Assembly: GCA_964610765.1 (NCBI GenBank)
Contig: CAZSWS010000041.1
Span: 1-24,900, forward strand
Length of the DNA: 24,900 bases
From: CAZSWS01 sp964610765
Lineage (GTDB): Bacteria > Bacteroidota > Bacteroidia > Bacteroidales > Tannerellaceae
Direction: 5' to 3'
In this document: one piece after another, positions 8,113 through 17,071 of the stretch
How the letters are laid out: every line of letters starts with the position of its first letter
Numbering within the stretch: position 1 is the first letter of the stretch
Program-made: the position numbers and the translations under genes
Notes under the pieces: generated by a model
The model's database searches: none
The model's input: only the letters and a program-made list of their open reading frames with translations
What the model was told of the DNA's origin: nothing

Positions 8113-9453
8113 ATGAAACAGATACTTTTACTCATTTTAATCAGTGGTACATTCGTATGTCCACAAGTCGGCAATGCACAAGAATCGCCGGCTAAGAAAT
8201 GGTCGCTTGAAGATTGCATCAACTATGCAATAGCACATAATATAGACCTAAAGCAAAAAGAGAAAGAACAAGAACAAAGCGAAATAGAGTTAAGCACCAG
8301 TAAGCTAAGCTGGCTTCCAAACTTGAACGCCAATATTGGACAAAATTTCGACTTTGGACGTTCTCCGAATGAGACCGGTATATACGAGAATCAAGGAGCT
8401 TCCAATACCTCCCTTTCTGTCAATACCGGCATGCCACTGTTTGATGGTTTAAAGACACCGGCAGATATTTCGGCTAAAAAACTGAACCTTAAAGCTTCAG
8501 TTGAATCATTGAACAAAGCTAAGAACGACTTATCGCTGGGTATCACAAGCTATTATATTCAAGTCTTATTTAACAAAGAACTACTAGAAATAGCCAAGCT
8601 GCAGGTAGAATTAACCGAGCAACAAGTGATTAAAACGGAAGCTTTATACAAGGCAGAAAGAATACCCGAATCTCAACTATATGACATCAAAGCTCAATTA
8701 GCCAATGATGAAGTAACCTTGACAGAAGCTCAAAACAACGTCAACCTCGCCCTACTCGAGCTTGCACAAAGTCTTGAGTTAGAAAGGCAAACTGACGATT
8801 TCGACATCGTGACTCCTGAGATTAACGATGCGGTCATGCAATACATCAACAGTCTTTTACCTCCCGATGAGATTTATGAACGAGCTATTACATTCAGACC
8901 GGAAATAAAAGAACAACAGTATTTATTTGAAAGTCAACAACAACAAATACGCGTCGCACAATCCGGGTATATCCCCAATTTAAGTCTGAATGCCGGTATC
9001 AACTCGGGCTTTTATTCACAAAGACCCGGCAGCTTCGGCACCCAACTAGATAATAACCTACGCACTTTTGTTGGCTTTTCTTTGAGCATCCCCATTTTCA
9101 ACCGATTGCAGGTTAAAAACAGTGTGCGTACAGCAAAACTTGGAGCAGTTAGTCGAGAACTAATGATTGAAAGCACCAAAAAAACGCTCTACAAAGAGAT
9201 TCAGCAGGCTTTTTACAATGCCACCGCTTCACAAAAAAAGCTGGACGCTTCTGAAAAGTCAGTGATTGCCGGAAAAGAAGCATACGCCTATGCTGAGATA
9301 CGATACAATGAGGGAAAAAGCTCCGTATTTGAATATAATGAAGCCAAAACAAAGTATGCACAAAGCCTAGCTGAACTAGCTAAAGCTAAATATGACTTCA
9401 TACTCCGCTCTAAAGTGCTCGATTTTTACAATGGCACACCCATTAAATTATAA
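8113..9453 (+). CDS. TolC-family outer-membrane channel of the MacB-like operon
   Basis: 446 residues with a Sec signal peptide (about 1-22, cleavage after GNA before QE). The mature start WSLEDCINYAIAHNIDLKQ is the classic first helix of the outer-membrane efflux protein family. Two homologous halves follow, each with long alpha-helical hairpins, and with beta-strand segments (LNANIGQNFDFG and LSLNAGINSGFY) that would build the trimeric outer-membrane barrel. It is the last gene of the operon, 23 bases after the adaptor. No clear terminator hairpin lies downstream before the next promoter at 9503-9532. It should provide the exit duct for whatever the MacB-like permease pair handles. Confidence 0.9.
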   Translation: MKQILLLILISGTFVCPQVGNAQESPAKKWSLEDCINYAIAHNIDLKQKEKEQEQSEIELSTSKLSWLPNLNANIGQNFDFGRSPNETGIYENQGASNTSLSVNTGMPLFDGLKTPADISAKKLNLKASVESLNKAKNDLSLGITSYYIQVLFNKELLEIAKLQVELTEQQVIKTEALYKAERIPESQLYDIKAQLANDEVTLTEAQNNVNLALLELAQSLELERQTDDFDIVTPEINDAVMQYINSLLPPDEIYERAITFRPEIKEQQYLFESQQQQIRVAQSGYIPNLSLNAGINSGFYSQRPGSFGTQLDNNLRTFVGFSLSIPIFNRLQVKNSVRTAKLGAVSRELMIESTKKTLYKEIQQAFYNATASQKKLDASEKSVIAGKEAYAYAEIRYNEGKSSVFEYNEAKTKYAQSLAELAKAKYDFILRSKVLDFYNGTPIKL

Positions 9454-9502
9454 CCAACTACTCAGTCTACTCATACAATAAAAATCTATTACAAGGCTGA
9501 AG

Positions 9503-9532
9503 TGTGAATTTGCAAGAGTTTGATTACTTTTG
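9503..9532 (+). promoter_or_regulatory. Bacteroides-type promoter for the GH3-family gene
   Basis: A TACTTTTG -7 element lies at 9525-9532 with TGTG at 9503-9506 as a weak -33 match 18 bases upstream. It sits about 65 bases before ATG 9598. The start codon has no strong purine-rich ribosome-binding site, as is common in Bacteroidetes. Confidence 0.6.
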
Positions 9533-9597
9533 TACAAAATTTAATTGCAGGAAGGTAGAAATGACCTATCCTTCATATATATAATAAACATTCTCGT

Positions 9598-11109
9598 ATG
9601 AAAGGTCTGACAAAACTAGTTTATCCGTTTTTCAAGATGCGGCAAAAAGAAATTGCCCGATACGGAAACGAAGCGGACACCATACAACAAAATCAGCTAG
9701 ACACGCTACTGGATACAGCATCTGATACGTATTGGGGAAACATGTATCACTTCTCTTCTATCTCCAACTACCGGACCTTTGCTGAGCGAATACCGCTACA
9801 AACCTACGAAAGCATCAAGCCTTATATTTCTCGCATGATAGCCGGAGAGAGAAATGTTCTTTGGCCCTCTTCCGTCAAGTGGTTTGCCAAAAGCAGTGGC
9901 ACGACCGATGATAAAAGTAAGTTTATTCCGGTCACTTCGCATATATTGAATAATTCTCACTACAAAGGTGGCTTTGATTCTGTCGCCCTCTACCTAAAGA
10001 GCAAGCCGGACAGCAACTTCTTCTCGCATAAAAGTTTTATTTTAGGAGGAAGCCATGCGCCATCAGCCATCAATAGTCAAGTAAATTGCGGCGACCTTTC
10101 GGCTGTTTTACTACAAAACATTAACCCACTAACCAACCTTGTACGTACGCCTGACAAACGAATCATCTTGATGGATGAGTGGGAAAGCAAAATAAAAGCT
10201 ATCGTCGGGAATATAAAACATAAAGACGTAGGAAATATATCCGGAATCCCTTCATGGATGCTTGTACTTATCAAAGAAGTATTGCGTGTAACCGGAAAAG
10301 ATATATTGACAGATGTTTGGCCTAACCTGGAGGTGTTTTTCCACGGTGGAGTTAGCTTCGAGCCATATAAAACGCAGTATGATGCGATTATCCCTCCCGG
10401 AAAAATTAACTACATGGAGACATACAATGCTTCCGAAGGTTTTTTCGGCATACAAGATGACCTCAACGACCGCTCAATGCTATTGATGATTGATTATCAA
10501 ACTTTCTTCGAATTTATTCCGATGAGAGATTTCAATACATCCAACCCAACAACCATCCCTCTTTCTGATGTAAAAATTGGAGAAAATTATGCTATCGTTA
10601 TCTCTACTGCCGGTGGTCTGTGGCGATACATTATTGGCGACACCATTAAATTCACCTCTTTATTTCCACACAAATTCATTATTACCGGACGCACCAAAAG
10701 CTACATTAATGCTTTCGGCGAAGAACTCATGGTCGATAATGCAGAAAAAGCAATTGCAACTGCCAGCAAACTCACCAATAGTGTAGTGAAAGAATATACT
10801 GCGGCTCCACAGTTTTTGACTGATTCCGGTACAGGCAGACATCAATGGGTGATTGAGTTTGAAAAAGCGCCGGATAGCATAAAGACCTTTGCTGATGCAT
10901 TAGATGACACTTTGCAAGACCTCAACTCAGACTACGAAGCCAAACGATATAAATCAATCACCTTGCTACCTCTTCAAGTGATTTCGGCACGTAAAAACTT
11001 ATTCTACGACTGGCTGAAACAAGAAAACAAACTGGGTGGTCAGCATAAGATTTTACGCCTAAGCAATCAACGCGATTTCATAGAAGAACTCATGGCTATG
11101 AATGAGTAA
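9598..11109 (+). CDS. GH3 auxin-responsive-promoter-family acyl-adenylating protein
   Basis: 503 residues, the usual length for bacterial GH3-family proteins. Three adenylation motifs of the superfamily are visible. KSSGTTDDKSKFIPVT (98-113) is the phosphate-binding loop. YNASEG (276-281) is the second motif. GGLWRYIIGD (339-348) is the third, containing the nucleotide-ribose-binding Asp. The segment FGEELM in the C-terminal third fits the hinge to the small domain. Plant GH3 enzymes adenylate a carboxylic acid and conjugate it to an amino acid; bacterial homologues are poorly characterised and no substrate can be assigned. No signal peptide, so cytoplasmic. It has its own promoter and is followed by a long gene-free stretch. 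Confidence 0.85.
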   Translation: MKGLTKLVYPFFKMRQKEIARYGNEADTIQQNQLDTLLDTASDTYWGNMYHFSSISNYRTFAERIPLQTYESIKPYISRMIAGERNVLWPSSVKWFAKSSGTTDDKSKFIPVTSHILNNSHYKGGFDSVALYLKSKPDSNFFSHKSFILGGSHAPSAINSQVNCGDLSAVLLQNINPLTNLVRTPDKRIILMDEWESKIKAIVGNIKHKDVGNISGIPSWMLVLIKEVLRVTGKDILTDVWPNLEVFFHGGVSFEPYKTQYDAIIPPGKINYMETYNASEGFFGIQDDLNDRSMLLMIDYQTFFEFIPMRDFNTSNPTTIPLSDVKIGENYAIVISTAGGLWRYIIGDTIKFTSLFPHKFIITGRTKSYINAFGEELMVDNAEKAIATASKLTNSVVKEYTAAPQFLTDSGTGRHQWVIEFEKAPDSIKTFADALDDTLQDLNSDYEAKRYKSITLLPLQVISARKNLFYDWLKQENKLGGQHKILRLSNQRDFIEELMAMNE

Positions 11110-11601
11110 GCACCTCCGCTTATGCTCCCTTTGGAGTAAAAAACCAACCATTACACTTATCATTTCAGCATACGACTAAGTTGTGTATAGCTACCTGTTA
11201 TAAACTGTCTTGTTCTGAAATAAGTTTGCATGATCTTCTTGACAGGTGAAACTTATAAAAACAAGACCGTATTTAAGTCTGGATATGCTTACACCGGAGG
11301 ATGCTCACCGGATGAAAGGATTTACTAAAAGGCGTTAGAGGATAACGCAATATAGAAAACAACGACTAAAGGCATCGGTGATTTGTTCGCCGATTACAAG
11401 CACTTTTGGAAATGTAAACCCAAACAGCAGGTATGAATCAAGGATGTAAATCCGGACAGTATCAACCATGGTAATAAGACAACAAAAACAGAATAAGTAC
11501 GACAAAGGGGTAAAGCTATTTTACCCAAAGGGAGTATCTATCTAGCGTGTAGTCATTTATAAAAATGGCTAGGGAGTTTTAATCTTTCAACGAGGCTTAA
11601 A

Positions 11602-11667
11602 AGAGCTTTTGACACTCGTTGAAAGAGCTCTTGACACTCGTTAAAAGAGCTCTTGACGGCTGTTAGA
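11602..11667 (+). repeat. Three tandem 22-bp repeats
   Basis: The unit AGAGCTCTTGACACTCGTTRAA occurs three times head to tail at 11602-11623, 11624-11645 and 11646-11667. The first two copies differ at two positions and the third is more diverged. The sequence just upstream (11584-11594) is the exact reverse complement of the junction of copies one and two, so the array can also fold back on itself. No spacers, so it is not a CRISPR array. Confidence 0.85.
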
Positions 11668-11807
11668 AGATTAGTTCGACCTATCTAAATACAGAAAAGA
11701 CAATATACAGTTGGTTTATAGAACGTATATAAATAGGATAATGACTGCCCGGGTGTATCTACCGGAGAATTCAGCAACCAATTAACTCAAAAGTAAAGAA
11801 GGTAAAA

Positions 11808-11837
11808 TGGTTCTCACTTGAAAAATACATACCTTTG
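11808..11837 (+). promoter_or_regulatory. Bacteroides-type promoter for nadB
   Basis: A TACCTTTG -7 element at 11830-11837 lies 20 bases before the nadB ATG. The bases TGGT at 11808-11811 are a weak -33 candidate at the right distance. No NAD-responsive operator or riboswitch was recognised. Confidence 0.55.
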
Positions 11838-11857
11838 TTTAACTAATCTATCATTCA

Positions 11858-13441
11858 ATGGTACGAAAATTTGAATATCTGGTCATTGGCTCCGGCATAG
11901 GGGGTATGAGCTTTGCGCTCAAACTAGCCAGCAAAGACCGCAATGTGGCATTGATAAGCAAAACCACTTTAGAAGAAGCGAACACCTATTTTGCACAAGG
12001 TGGCATTGCTTCAGTTACGGACCCCATCGTTGATAACTTCGACAAACATATAGAAGACACAATGATTGCCGGCAGCTGGTTGAGTGACAGAGCCGCTGTT
12101 GAACAAGTAGTTAGAAAAGCACCTGAGCAAATCAACGAACTCATTAGCTGGGGAGTTGCCTTTGACAAAGACGAAAAAGGCAACTTTGACCTACACAAAG
12201 AAGGCGGGCACTCTGAGTTTCGCATTCTTCATCACAAAGATAACACAGGGGCTGAAATACAAGACAGCCTGATTAGAGCCGTCAAGAAGCATCCGAACAT
12301 CACCGTATTTGAGAATCACTTTGCCATTGAGATATTAACACAGCACCATCTAGGAGAACATATTACGCGTAAAACTACGGATATAGCCTGCTACGGAGCA
12401 TATATCATGAACTTACAAACGGGAGTTATTGATACGTTTCTGTCTAAAATCACCTTGATGGCTACCGGAGGCGTAGGTGCGGTTTATCAAACAACTACCA
12501 ACCCAATGGTTGCTACGGGCGACGGAATCGCCATGGTGTATCGTGCCAAAGGAACGGTCAAGGACATGGAATTTATACAATTTCATCCAACGGCTTTGTT
12601 CCATCCGGGCGACCGCCCTTCTTTCCTCATCACAGAAGCCATGCGTGGATACGGCGCCGTGCTGCGCACGAAAGACGGGGAAGAGTTTATGCAAAAATAT
12701 GACCAACGCCTTTCGCTGGCACCTCGTGATATTGTGGCACGTGCCATTGATAGTGAAATGAAAAGCAGAGGAGACGACCATGTATGTCTGGACGTTACGC
12801 ATAAAGATCCGGAAGAAACTAAAAAGCATTTCCCCAATATCTATAACAAATGTCTTTCATTAGGGATTGACATTACAAAAGAATATATTCCGGTAGCTCC
12901 GGCAGCTCACTATCTATGTGGGGGTATAAAAGTTGATTTAGACGGGCGATCTTCCATTGAACGCCTGTATGCTGTGGGCGAATGCTCATGCACGGGGCTG
13001 CACGGGGGGAATCGACTGGCCTCAAATTCGCTGATTGAAGCAGTAGTCTATGCAGATACGGCAGCTAAACACAGTGAATCAATTATTGACAAACTGAGTT
13101 TTCAAGAGAACATTCCTGAGTGGAACGACGCAGGCACTACCCTGCAAGAAGAGATGGTACTCATCACTCAAAGTTCGAAAGAAGTGGGACAAATCATGAG
13201 TTCATACGTGGGAATTGTTCGCTCGAACCTCCGTCTAAAACGTGCATGGACCCGGCTCGACATCCTTTACGAAGAAACAGAAGATTTGTTTAAACGATCC
13301 GTTGCCACACGCGAAATTTGCGAACTCCGGAACATCATCAATGTGGGTTACCTCATCATGAGGCAGGCTATGGACCGAAAAGAAAGCAGAGGTCTGCATT
13401 ACACATTAGACTACCCTCCGGTAACCAAAGAAGAAGGATAA
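11858..13441 (+). CDS. nadB: L-aspartate oxidase
   Basis: 527 residues, the expected length. NadB oxidises L-aspartate to iminoaspartate with FAD, the first step of de novo NAD synthesis; under anaerobiosis fumarate serves as electron acceptor. The FAD dinucleotide-binding motif GSGIGG lies at 11-16, and the family signature TYFAQGGIA follows at 43-51. QFHPT has His243. LAPRDIVAR has Arg290, and APAAHY has His351. These align with the active-site His244, Arg290 and His351 that I recall for E. coli NadB. HGGNRLASNSL (382-392) contacts FAD in the family. It is monocistronic here, with nadA and nadC not in view, and is convergent with the HlyD-type gene downstream. Confidence 0.95.
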   Translation: MVRKFEYLVIGSGIGGMSFALKLASKDRNVALISKTTLEEANTYFAQGGIASVTDPIVDNFDKHIEDTMIAGSWLSDRAAVEQVVRKAPEQINELISWGVAFDKDEKGNFDLHKEGGHSEFRILHHKDNTGAEIQDSLIRAVKKHPNITVFENHFAIEILTQHHLGEHITRKTTDIACYGAYIMNLQTGVIDTFLSKITLMATGGVGAVYQTTTNPMVATGDGIAMVYRAKGTVKDMEFIQFHPTALFHPGDRPSFLITEAMRGYGAVLRTKDGEEFMQKYDQRLSLAPRDIVARAIDSEMKSRGDDHVCLDVTHKDPEETKKHFPNIYNKCLSLGIDITKEYIPVAPAAHYLCGGIKVDLDGRSSIERLYAVGECSCTGLHGGNRLASNSLIEAVVYADTAAKHSESIIDKLSFQENIPEWNDAGTTLQEEMVLITQSSKEVGQIMSSYVGIVRSNLRLKRAWTRLDILYEETEDLFKRSVATREICELRNIINVGYLIMRQAMDRKESRGLHYTLDYPPVTKEEG

Positions 13442-13466
13442 ACATTAAGTAAAATGTGTCTGGAAC

Positions 13467-14819
13467 TCATTTCGTATTATATTTTAAATTATCAAATAAA
13501 CGTTCTATTAGTCTTCTTTCTTTTACAATAATATCAGCAACACCCCCTATTGAATGCTTGAAGTCCAAAATTTCACCATAGTTAGTTTTCAAACCATCCG
13601 GTAGCTCTACAGTTATCAAATACATATCAATAATATTTTGATCTGTTTTCTGGACTTGTGTTATAAGAGATATAGAACTCACATATCCTTCTATAGAGCC
13701 ATATTCAGTATAAGGATAATCATTTAATTTAATACTCACTTTGCTATTCATCTTTACTTTACCCGCTCCGCTTGAAGGCAACAACACCTGTCCAACAAGA
13801 TTGCTCTCTTTAGGAACTACACTAAAAACTTCTTCTCCTGATTGCACAAACTGATTTTCTACTATAAACATAAGATATTCAATTTTTCCATCAACTGGCG
13901 CCTTAAACACATATCTCTGCTCCCATGCTTTAATATTATCACACAAATCCTGATAAGAAGAAAGTAGTTCCAACTTTAATTCTCTTTCTTTTCCTTTTTG
14001 TTCCACATCAAGTTGCTCTAGATAGTTTCGACTCTCCATTATTTGCATCTTAATAGAGGCAATCTCCTTTTGCAGACTTTGTTCTTCTTGCTTTATTGCT
14101 AAATATTCATTAAAACTTTTATCTACTTCATATTCATAAGTAATGATATCATCTTTATTCAGCGATTTATGTTTATCAAGCCATTTTTGTGAAATATTGA
14201 GTCTTTGAGTTGTTATAGCTAGCATCTCTCTTGATTCACTGAGTATAGTTTCTTTCCACATTATATCATCCGTTATACTAATCCTTTGTCTTTCAAAAAC
14301 ATTATCATTTTCGTAGTCATATTTATTTTTCATTGATGATAAAAATGTATAATACTTTAGATTAAGATCGCCAAGAGAAACTGTTTCAGGGAATAGACTT
14401 ATACCCTGAAAGGTTAACTGGTCTGTCGGATTAAATAAATCTATAAGGCGGGATATCTTTAAGACATCATTGAACTTTGCAGGATTTTGAATGACAGCAA
14501 TATAGTCTCCTTGTTTTATATCATCCTGTATTTCATGTGAAAACAGATGGATATTACCGGATATATTAGCCACTAATTTAACTGGCGCTTTACTTGAACT
14601 TATCTTTATTTGCCCCGACACAGTATCTGGGTATTTAATTATCCATCCAAATAAAATCAACAGAATAGAAAAAACAATAACCGTAATAGCAACCCAACGA
14701 CCAAAATTCATTGGCATTCTCTCAATGATATCGCTTATTTCTTCACTTTGCTTACTCTCAATTTTCAGCTGTTTCTTTTGCTGACTCCGACTCTTTAACA
14801 ATTCCTGTATCCAATTCAT
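13467..14819 (-). CDS. HlyD-type adaptor of the GG-leader export system
   Basis: 450 residues. A short cytoplasmic N-terminus with SEEISDIIERMP, a pattern common in Bacteroidetes HlyD proteins, is followed by one TM helix at about 41-62 (ending GWIIKYPDTVSGQI). Lipoyl-like half-motifs (LVANISGNI and FKAPVDGKIEYL) flank a ~200-residue coiled-coil region, and a beta-barrel ends the protein. It joins the C39 ABC exporter in the inner membrane to a TolC-like channel. Its first 62 bases overlap the 3' end of the ABC gene in another frame; the conserved N-terminal motif argues this start is genuine rather than a later Met. It is last in the GT2-ABC-HlyD operon and convergent with nadB. Confidence 0.9.
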   Translation of the reverse strand: MNWIQELLKSRSQQKKQLKIESKQSEEISDIIERMPMNFGRWVAITVIVFSILLILFGWIIKYPDTVSGQIKISSSKAPVKLVANISGNIHLFSHEIQDDIKQGDYIAVIQNPAKFNDVLKISRLIDLFNPTDQLTFQGISLFPETVSLGDLNLKYYTFLSSMKNKYDYENDNVFERQRISITDDIMWKETILSESREMLAITTQRLNISQKWLDKHKSLNKDDIITYEYEVDKSFNEYLAIKQEEQSLQKEIASIKMQIMESRNYLEQLDVEQKGKERELKLELLSSYQDLCDNIKAWEQRYVFKAPVDGKIEYLMFIVENQFVQSGEEVFSVVPKESNLVGQVLLPSSGAGKVKMNSKVSIKLNDYPYTEYGSIEGYVSSISLITQVQKTDQNIIDMYLITVELPDGLKTNYGEILDFKHSIGGVADIIVKERRLIERLFDNLKYNTK

Positions 14820-16998
14820 ATTGGCTTTGTATCAATTCGTAATAGTATCTCTTATCTTCCATTAAACTTTCGTGATTACCTACTTCAGCCACCATGCCCG
14901 ATTTTAGAACAATAATTTGATCTGCCCTACGTATAGTACTGAGCCTATGTGCAACAATAATCACTGTCCTATTTTTAAACACATTATTTAAAGCTTTTAC
15001 AATCTTCTGCTCATTGATAGTATCCAAAGCATTTGTCGCTTCATCCAAAAAGAGATAGTCAGGCTTTTTATACAATGCACGGGCAATAAGTACTCGTTGC
15101 CGCTGTCCACCACTTAGTCCTCTCCCCATTTCTCCTATCATAGTCTGATAGCCTTGCGGCATAGCTTCAATCTCTTTACTTATATTTGCTACTTCAACCG
15201 CCTGCTGGAGTGCTTTATAGTCAACATTTTCATCATTTAGGACAATATTATTCTGAATGGTGTCGTTAAATAATTTTCCTTCCTGCATAACACTCCCACA
15301 TTTAGCCCTCCACTGCCTCAGGCTTATATTATTGAGATTCATCTCTCCAATACAAATTTCACCATACGAAGGTAAATAAAGACGTAAGAGGAGTTTGAGC
15401 AACGTGGATTTTCCACAGCCGCTATCTCCAACTATAGCAGTCACCTTTCCTTCAGGAATATTCAAATAGATATTTTTCAACACTAGTGGAGCCTGGGGAG
15501 AGTATTGAAAAGAAAGGTTCTTAACTATTAAACTTTTATCTAAGGGAAGTTCGAAATTATTGGATATAACTGAAGTCATATCATCTTCGTCCTGCAGCTG
15601 ATGAATTTCATTGATACGCATAAAACTAATTTTCGCATACTGTGCCGATTGAATAAAGCCTACTAGCTGGGCAACAGGTCCATTCATCATTCCAATGATA
15701 AATTGTGTAGATATCATTACTCCGAATGTTATTTCCCCATTAATTACAGCAACTGCACAAAAAAACACAACAGCAATATTCTGCAAGCTATTTATAAACT
15801 GGGCACCTAATGCCTGCGCATTATTGATCTTAAGAACTTTCAAGCTGAGCTTATATATTCGTGCCTGTATAGCTTCCCATTTCCAACGTTTTATATCCTC
15901 ATAATTATTTATTTTTATCTCCTGAATATTTCCAACCGTTTCAACCCAATAACTTTGATTTTTTGCATTCAGATCAAAATACTCCCAATCTAGTTTTTTA
16001 CGTATATTGAGAAAAGTCAAAATCCAAGTCACATAAAAAAGGCTCCCCGTTATAAAAATAAAAAAGATCACAGAGTTGTATATCAATAAGATAATACTAA
16101 AAACGAGGAATGTTATCATCGAAAAAAACATACTGATAGAGTTATTCATAACAAAGCTACGAATGCGTTCATGATCATATGCACGCTGGAGTATGTCGCC
16201 AACCAATTTGTTTTCAAAGAAAGAAACTGGCAATTTCATTAATTTGATTAAATAATCAGATATAAGAGATATGTTTACCCTAGTAGATACATGCAACAGA
16301 ACCCAGTCGCGCAAAATATTCGAAAAAGTAAGACTCAATAAAAGAACAATATTTCCCAATAACATCAAATAAATAAATGAAATATCTCGAGTATAAATGC
16401 CAATATCTATAACAGCCTTAGATATAAATGGTAAAATTGCCTGCAAGCCAGTAGCAATAAGTAAAACAAAGAAAAGGATTCCAAAAGCTTTCTTATATGG
16501 GGTGAAATAATTTATAAGATTCTCAAAGCTCTTAAAGCGTTCTATTCTTTCATGAGCTTCTATCTGTTTAAAGTTAGCCATGGGTTCTAAAACCATAACT
16601 ATTCCAATATTTTGACCTTTTTTATACCATTTAGTTTTAAACTCTTCAAGAGTATACGAAGTTAATCCTTTAGCCGGATCCGAAACATATATTCTATTTT
16701 TTGTAGCTTTATACACTACAATAAAGTGCTGGTCATCCCAATGAATAATGCAAGGAAGAGGCAGTTTAAACACGAGTTCATTGATTGAAGCAGTTAGTGA
16801 AACCGAGCGCAACCCGATTTTTTCAGCAGCATAACTTATGTCAAGAAAAGACACTCCCTCTCGGGTTATTCCGCATAAATCCCTTAAATATTGCTGTGAA
16901 TAATACCTACCATAATACTTAGCAATTATCTTAAGACAAGCAGGACCACAATCTTTAGCATCCATTTGAAAATCATGAGGAAAACGCATAAACGCCAT
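14758..16998 (-). CDS. Peptidase-containing ABC transporter (C39, double-glycine leader exporter)
   Basis: 746 residues. The N-terminal C39 cysteine peptidase (about 1-140) has the oxyanion Gln11, catalytic Cys17 in DCGPAC, His91 in HFIVVYK and Asp107 in VSDPAKG, so it looks active. The membrane domain (about 165-455) has six predicted TM helices. The ATPase has Walker A GDSGCGKST (524-532), signature LSGGQ (628-632) and Walker B YLFLDE (648-653). Such exporters cut leaders after Gly-Gly and move the cargo across the inner membrane while the adaptor and TolC complete the path. The obvious substrate is the GG-leader protein at 20023-20634. It lies 73 bases after the GT2 gene and overlaps the HlyD gene. 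An IS element now sits upstream of the operon. Confidence 0.93.
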   Translation of the reverse strand: MAFMRFPHDFQMDAKDCGPACLKIIAKYYGRYYSQQYLRDLCGITREGVSFLDISYAAEKIGLRSVSLTASINELVFKLPLPCIIHWDDQHFIVVYKATKNRIYVSDPAKGLTSYTLEEFKTKWYKKGQNIGIVMVLEPMANFKQIEAHERIERFKSFENLINYFTPYKKAFGILFFVLLIATGLQAILPFISKAVIDIGIYTRDISFIYLMLLGNIVLLLSLTFSNILRDWVLLHVSTRVNISLISDYLIKLMKLPVSFFENKLVGDILQRAYDHERIRSFVMNNSISMFFSMITFLVFSIILLIYNSVIFFIFITGSLFYVTWILTFLNIRKKLDWEYFDLNAKNQSYWVETVGNIQEIKINNYEDIKRWKWEAIQARIYKLSLKVLKINNAQALGAQFINSLQNIAVVFFCAVAVINGEITFGVMISTQFIIGMMNGPVAQLVGFIQSAQYAKISFMRINEIHQLQDEDDMTSVISNNFELPLDKSLIVKNLSFQYSPQAPLVLKNIYLNIPEGKVTAIVGDSGCGKSTLLKLLLRLYLPSYGEICIGEMNLNNISLRQWRAKCGSVMQEGKLFNDTIQNNIVLNDENVDYKALQQAVEVANISKEIEAMPQGYQTMIGEMGRGLSGGQRQRVLIARALYKKPDYLFLDEATNALDTINEQKIVKALNNVFKNRTVIIVAHRLSTIRRADQIIVLKSGMVAEVGNHESLMEDKRYYYELIQSQYELDTGIVKESESAKETAEN

Positions 16999-17071
16999 TG
17001 TTATATAATATTAATGCTTGAACAATTTTTAATCGGAAATTTTTAAAGCCACAACCAATAAGTGCATTTTA

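Larger units (their letters stand above)
11110..11857. other. 748-bp gene-free, hairpin-rich intergenic region
   Basis: No credible ORF is found on either strand. Several inverted repeats are present: ATAAGTTT/AAACTTAT (11220-11227, 11249-11256), GCGTTA/TAACGC (11332-11337, 11343-11348), ATCGG/CCGAT (11374-11378, 11390-11394), GGGTAAA/TTTACCC with a 5-nt loop (11508-11514, 11520-11526), and an 11-bp perfect pair (11584-11594, 11615-11625). Three 22-bp tandem repeats follow at 11602-11667. One plus-strand frame (about 11247-11560) has protein-like stretches interrupted by TAA, TAG, TGA and TAA, so a decayed gene is possible. The stop density is no lower than chance, though. A structured non-coding RNA or mobile-element remnant is equally possible. 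The last ~30 bases hold the nadB promoter. Confidence 0.6.

Noticed and set aside
11602..11667. CRISPR array
   Set aside because: The 22-bp units are directly contiguous with no spacers, only three copies exist, and no cas genes are present.
12413..12829. 138-codon minus-strand frame inside nadB
   Set aside because: It lies opposite the most conserved part of nadB and shows no recognisable domain.
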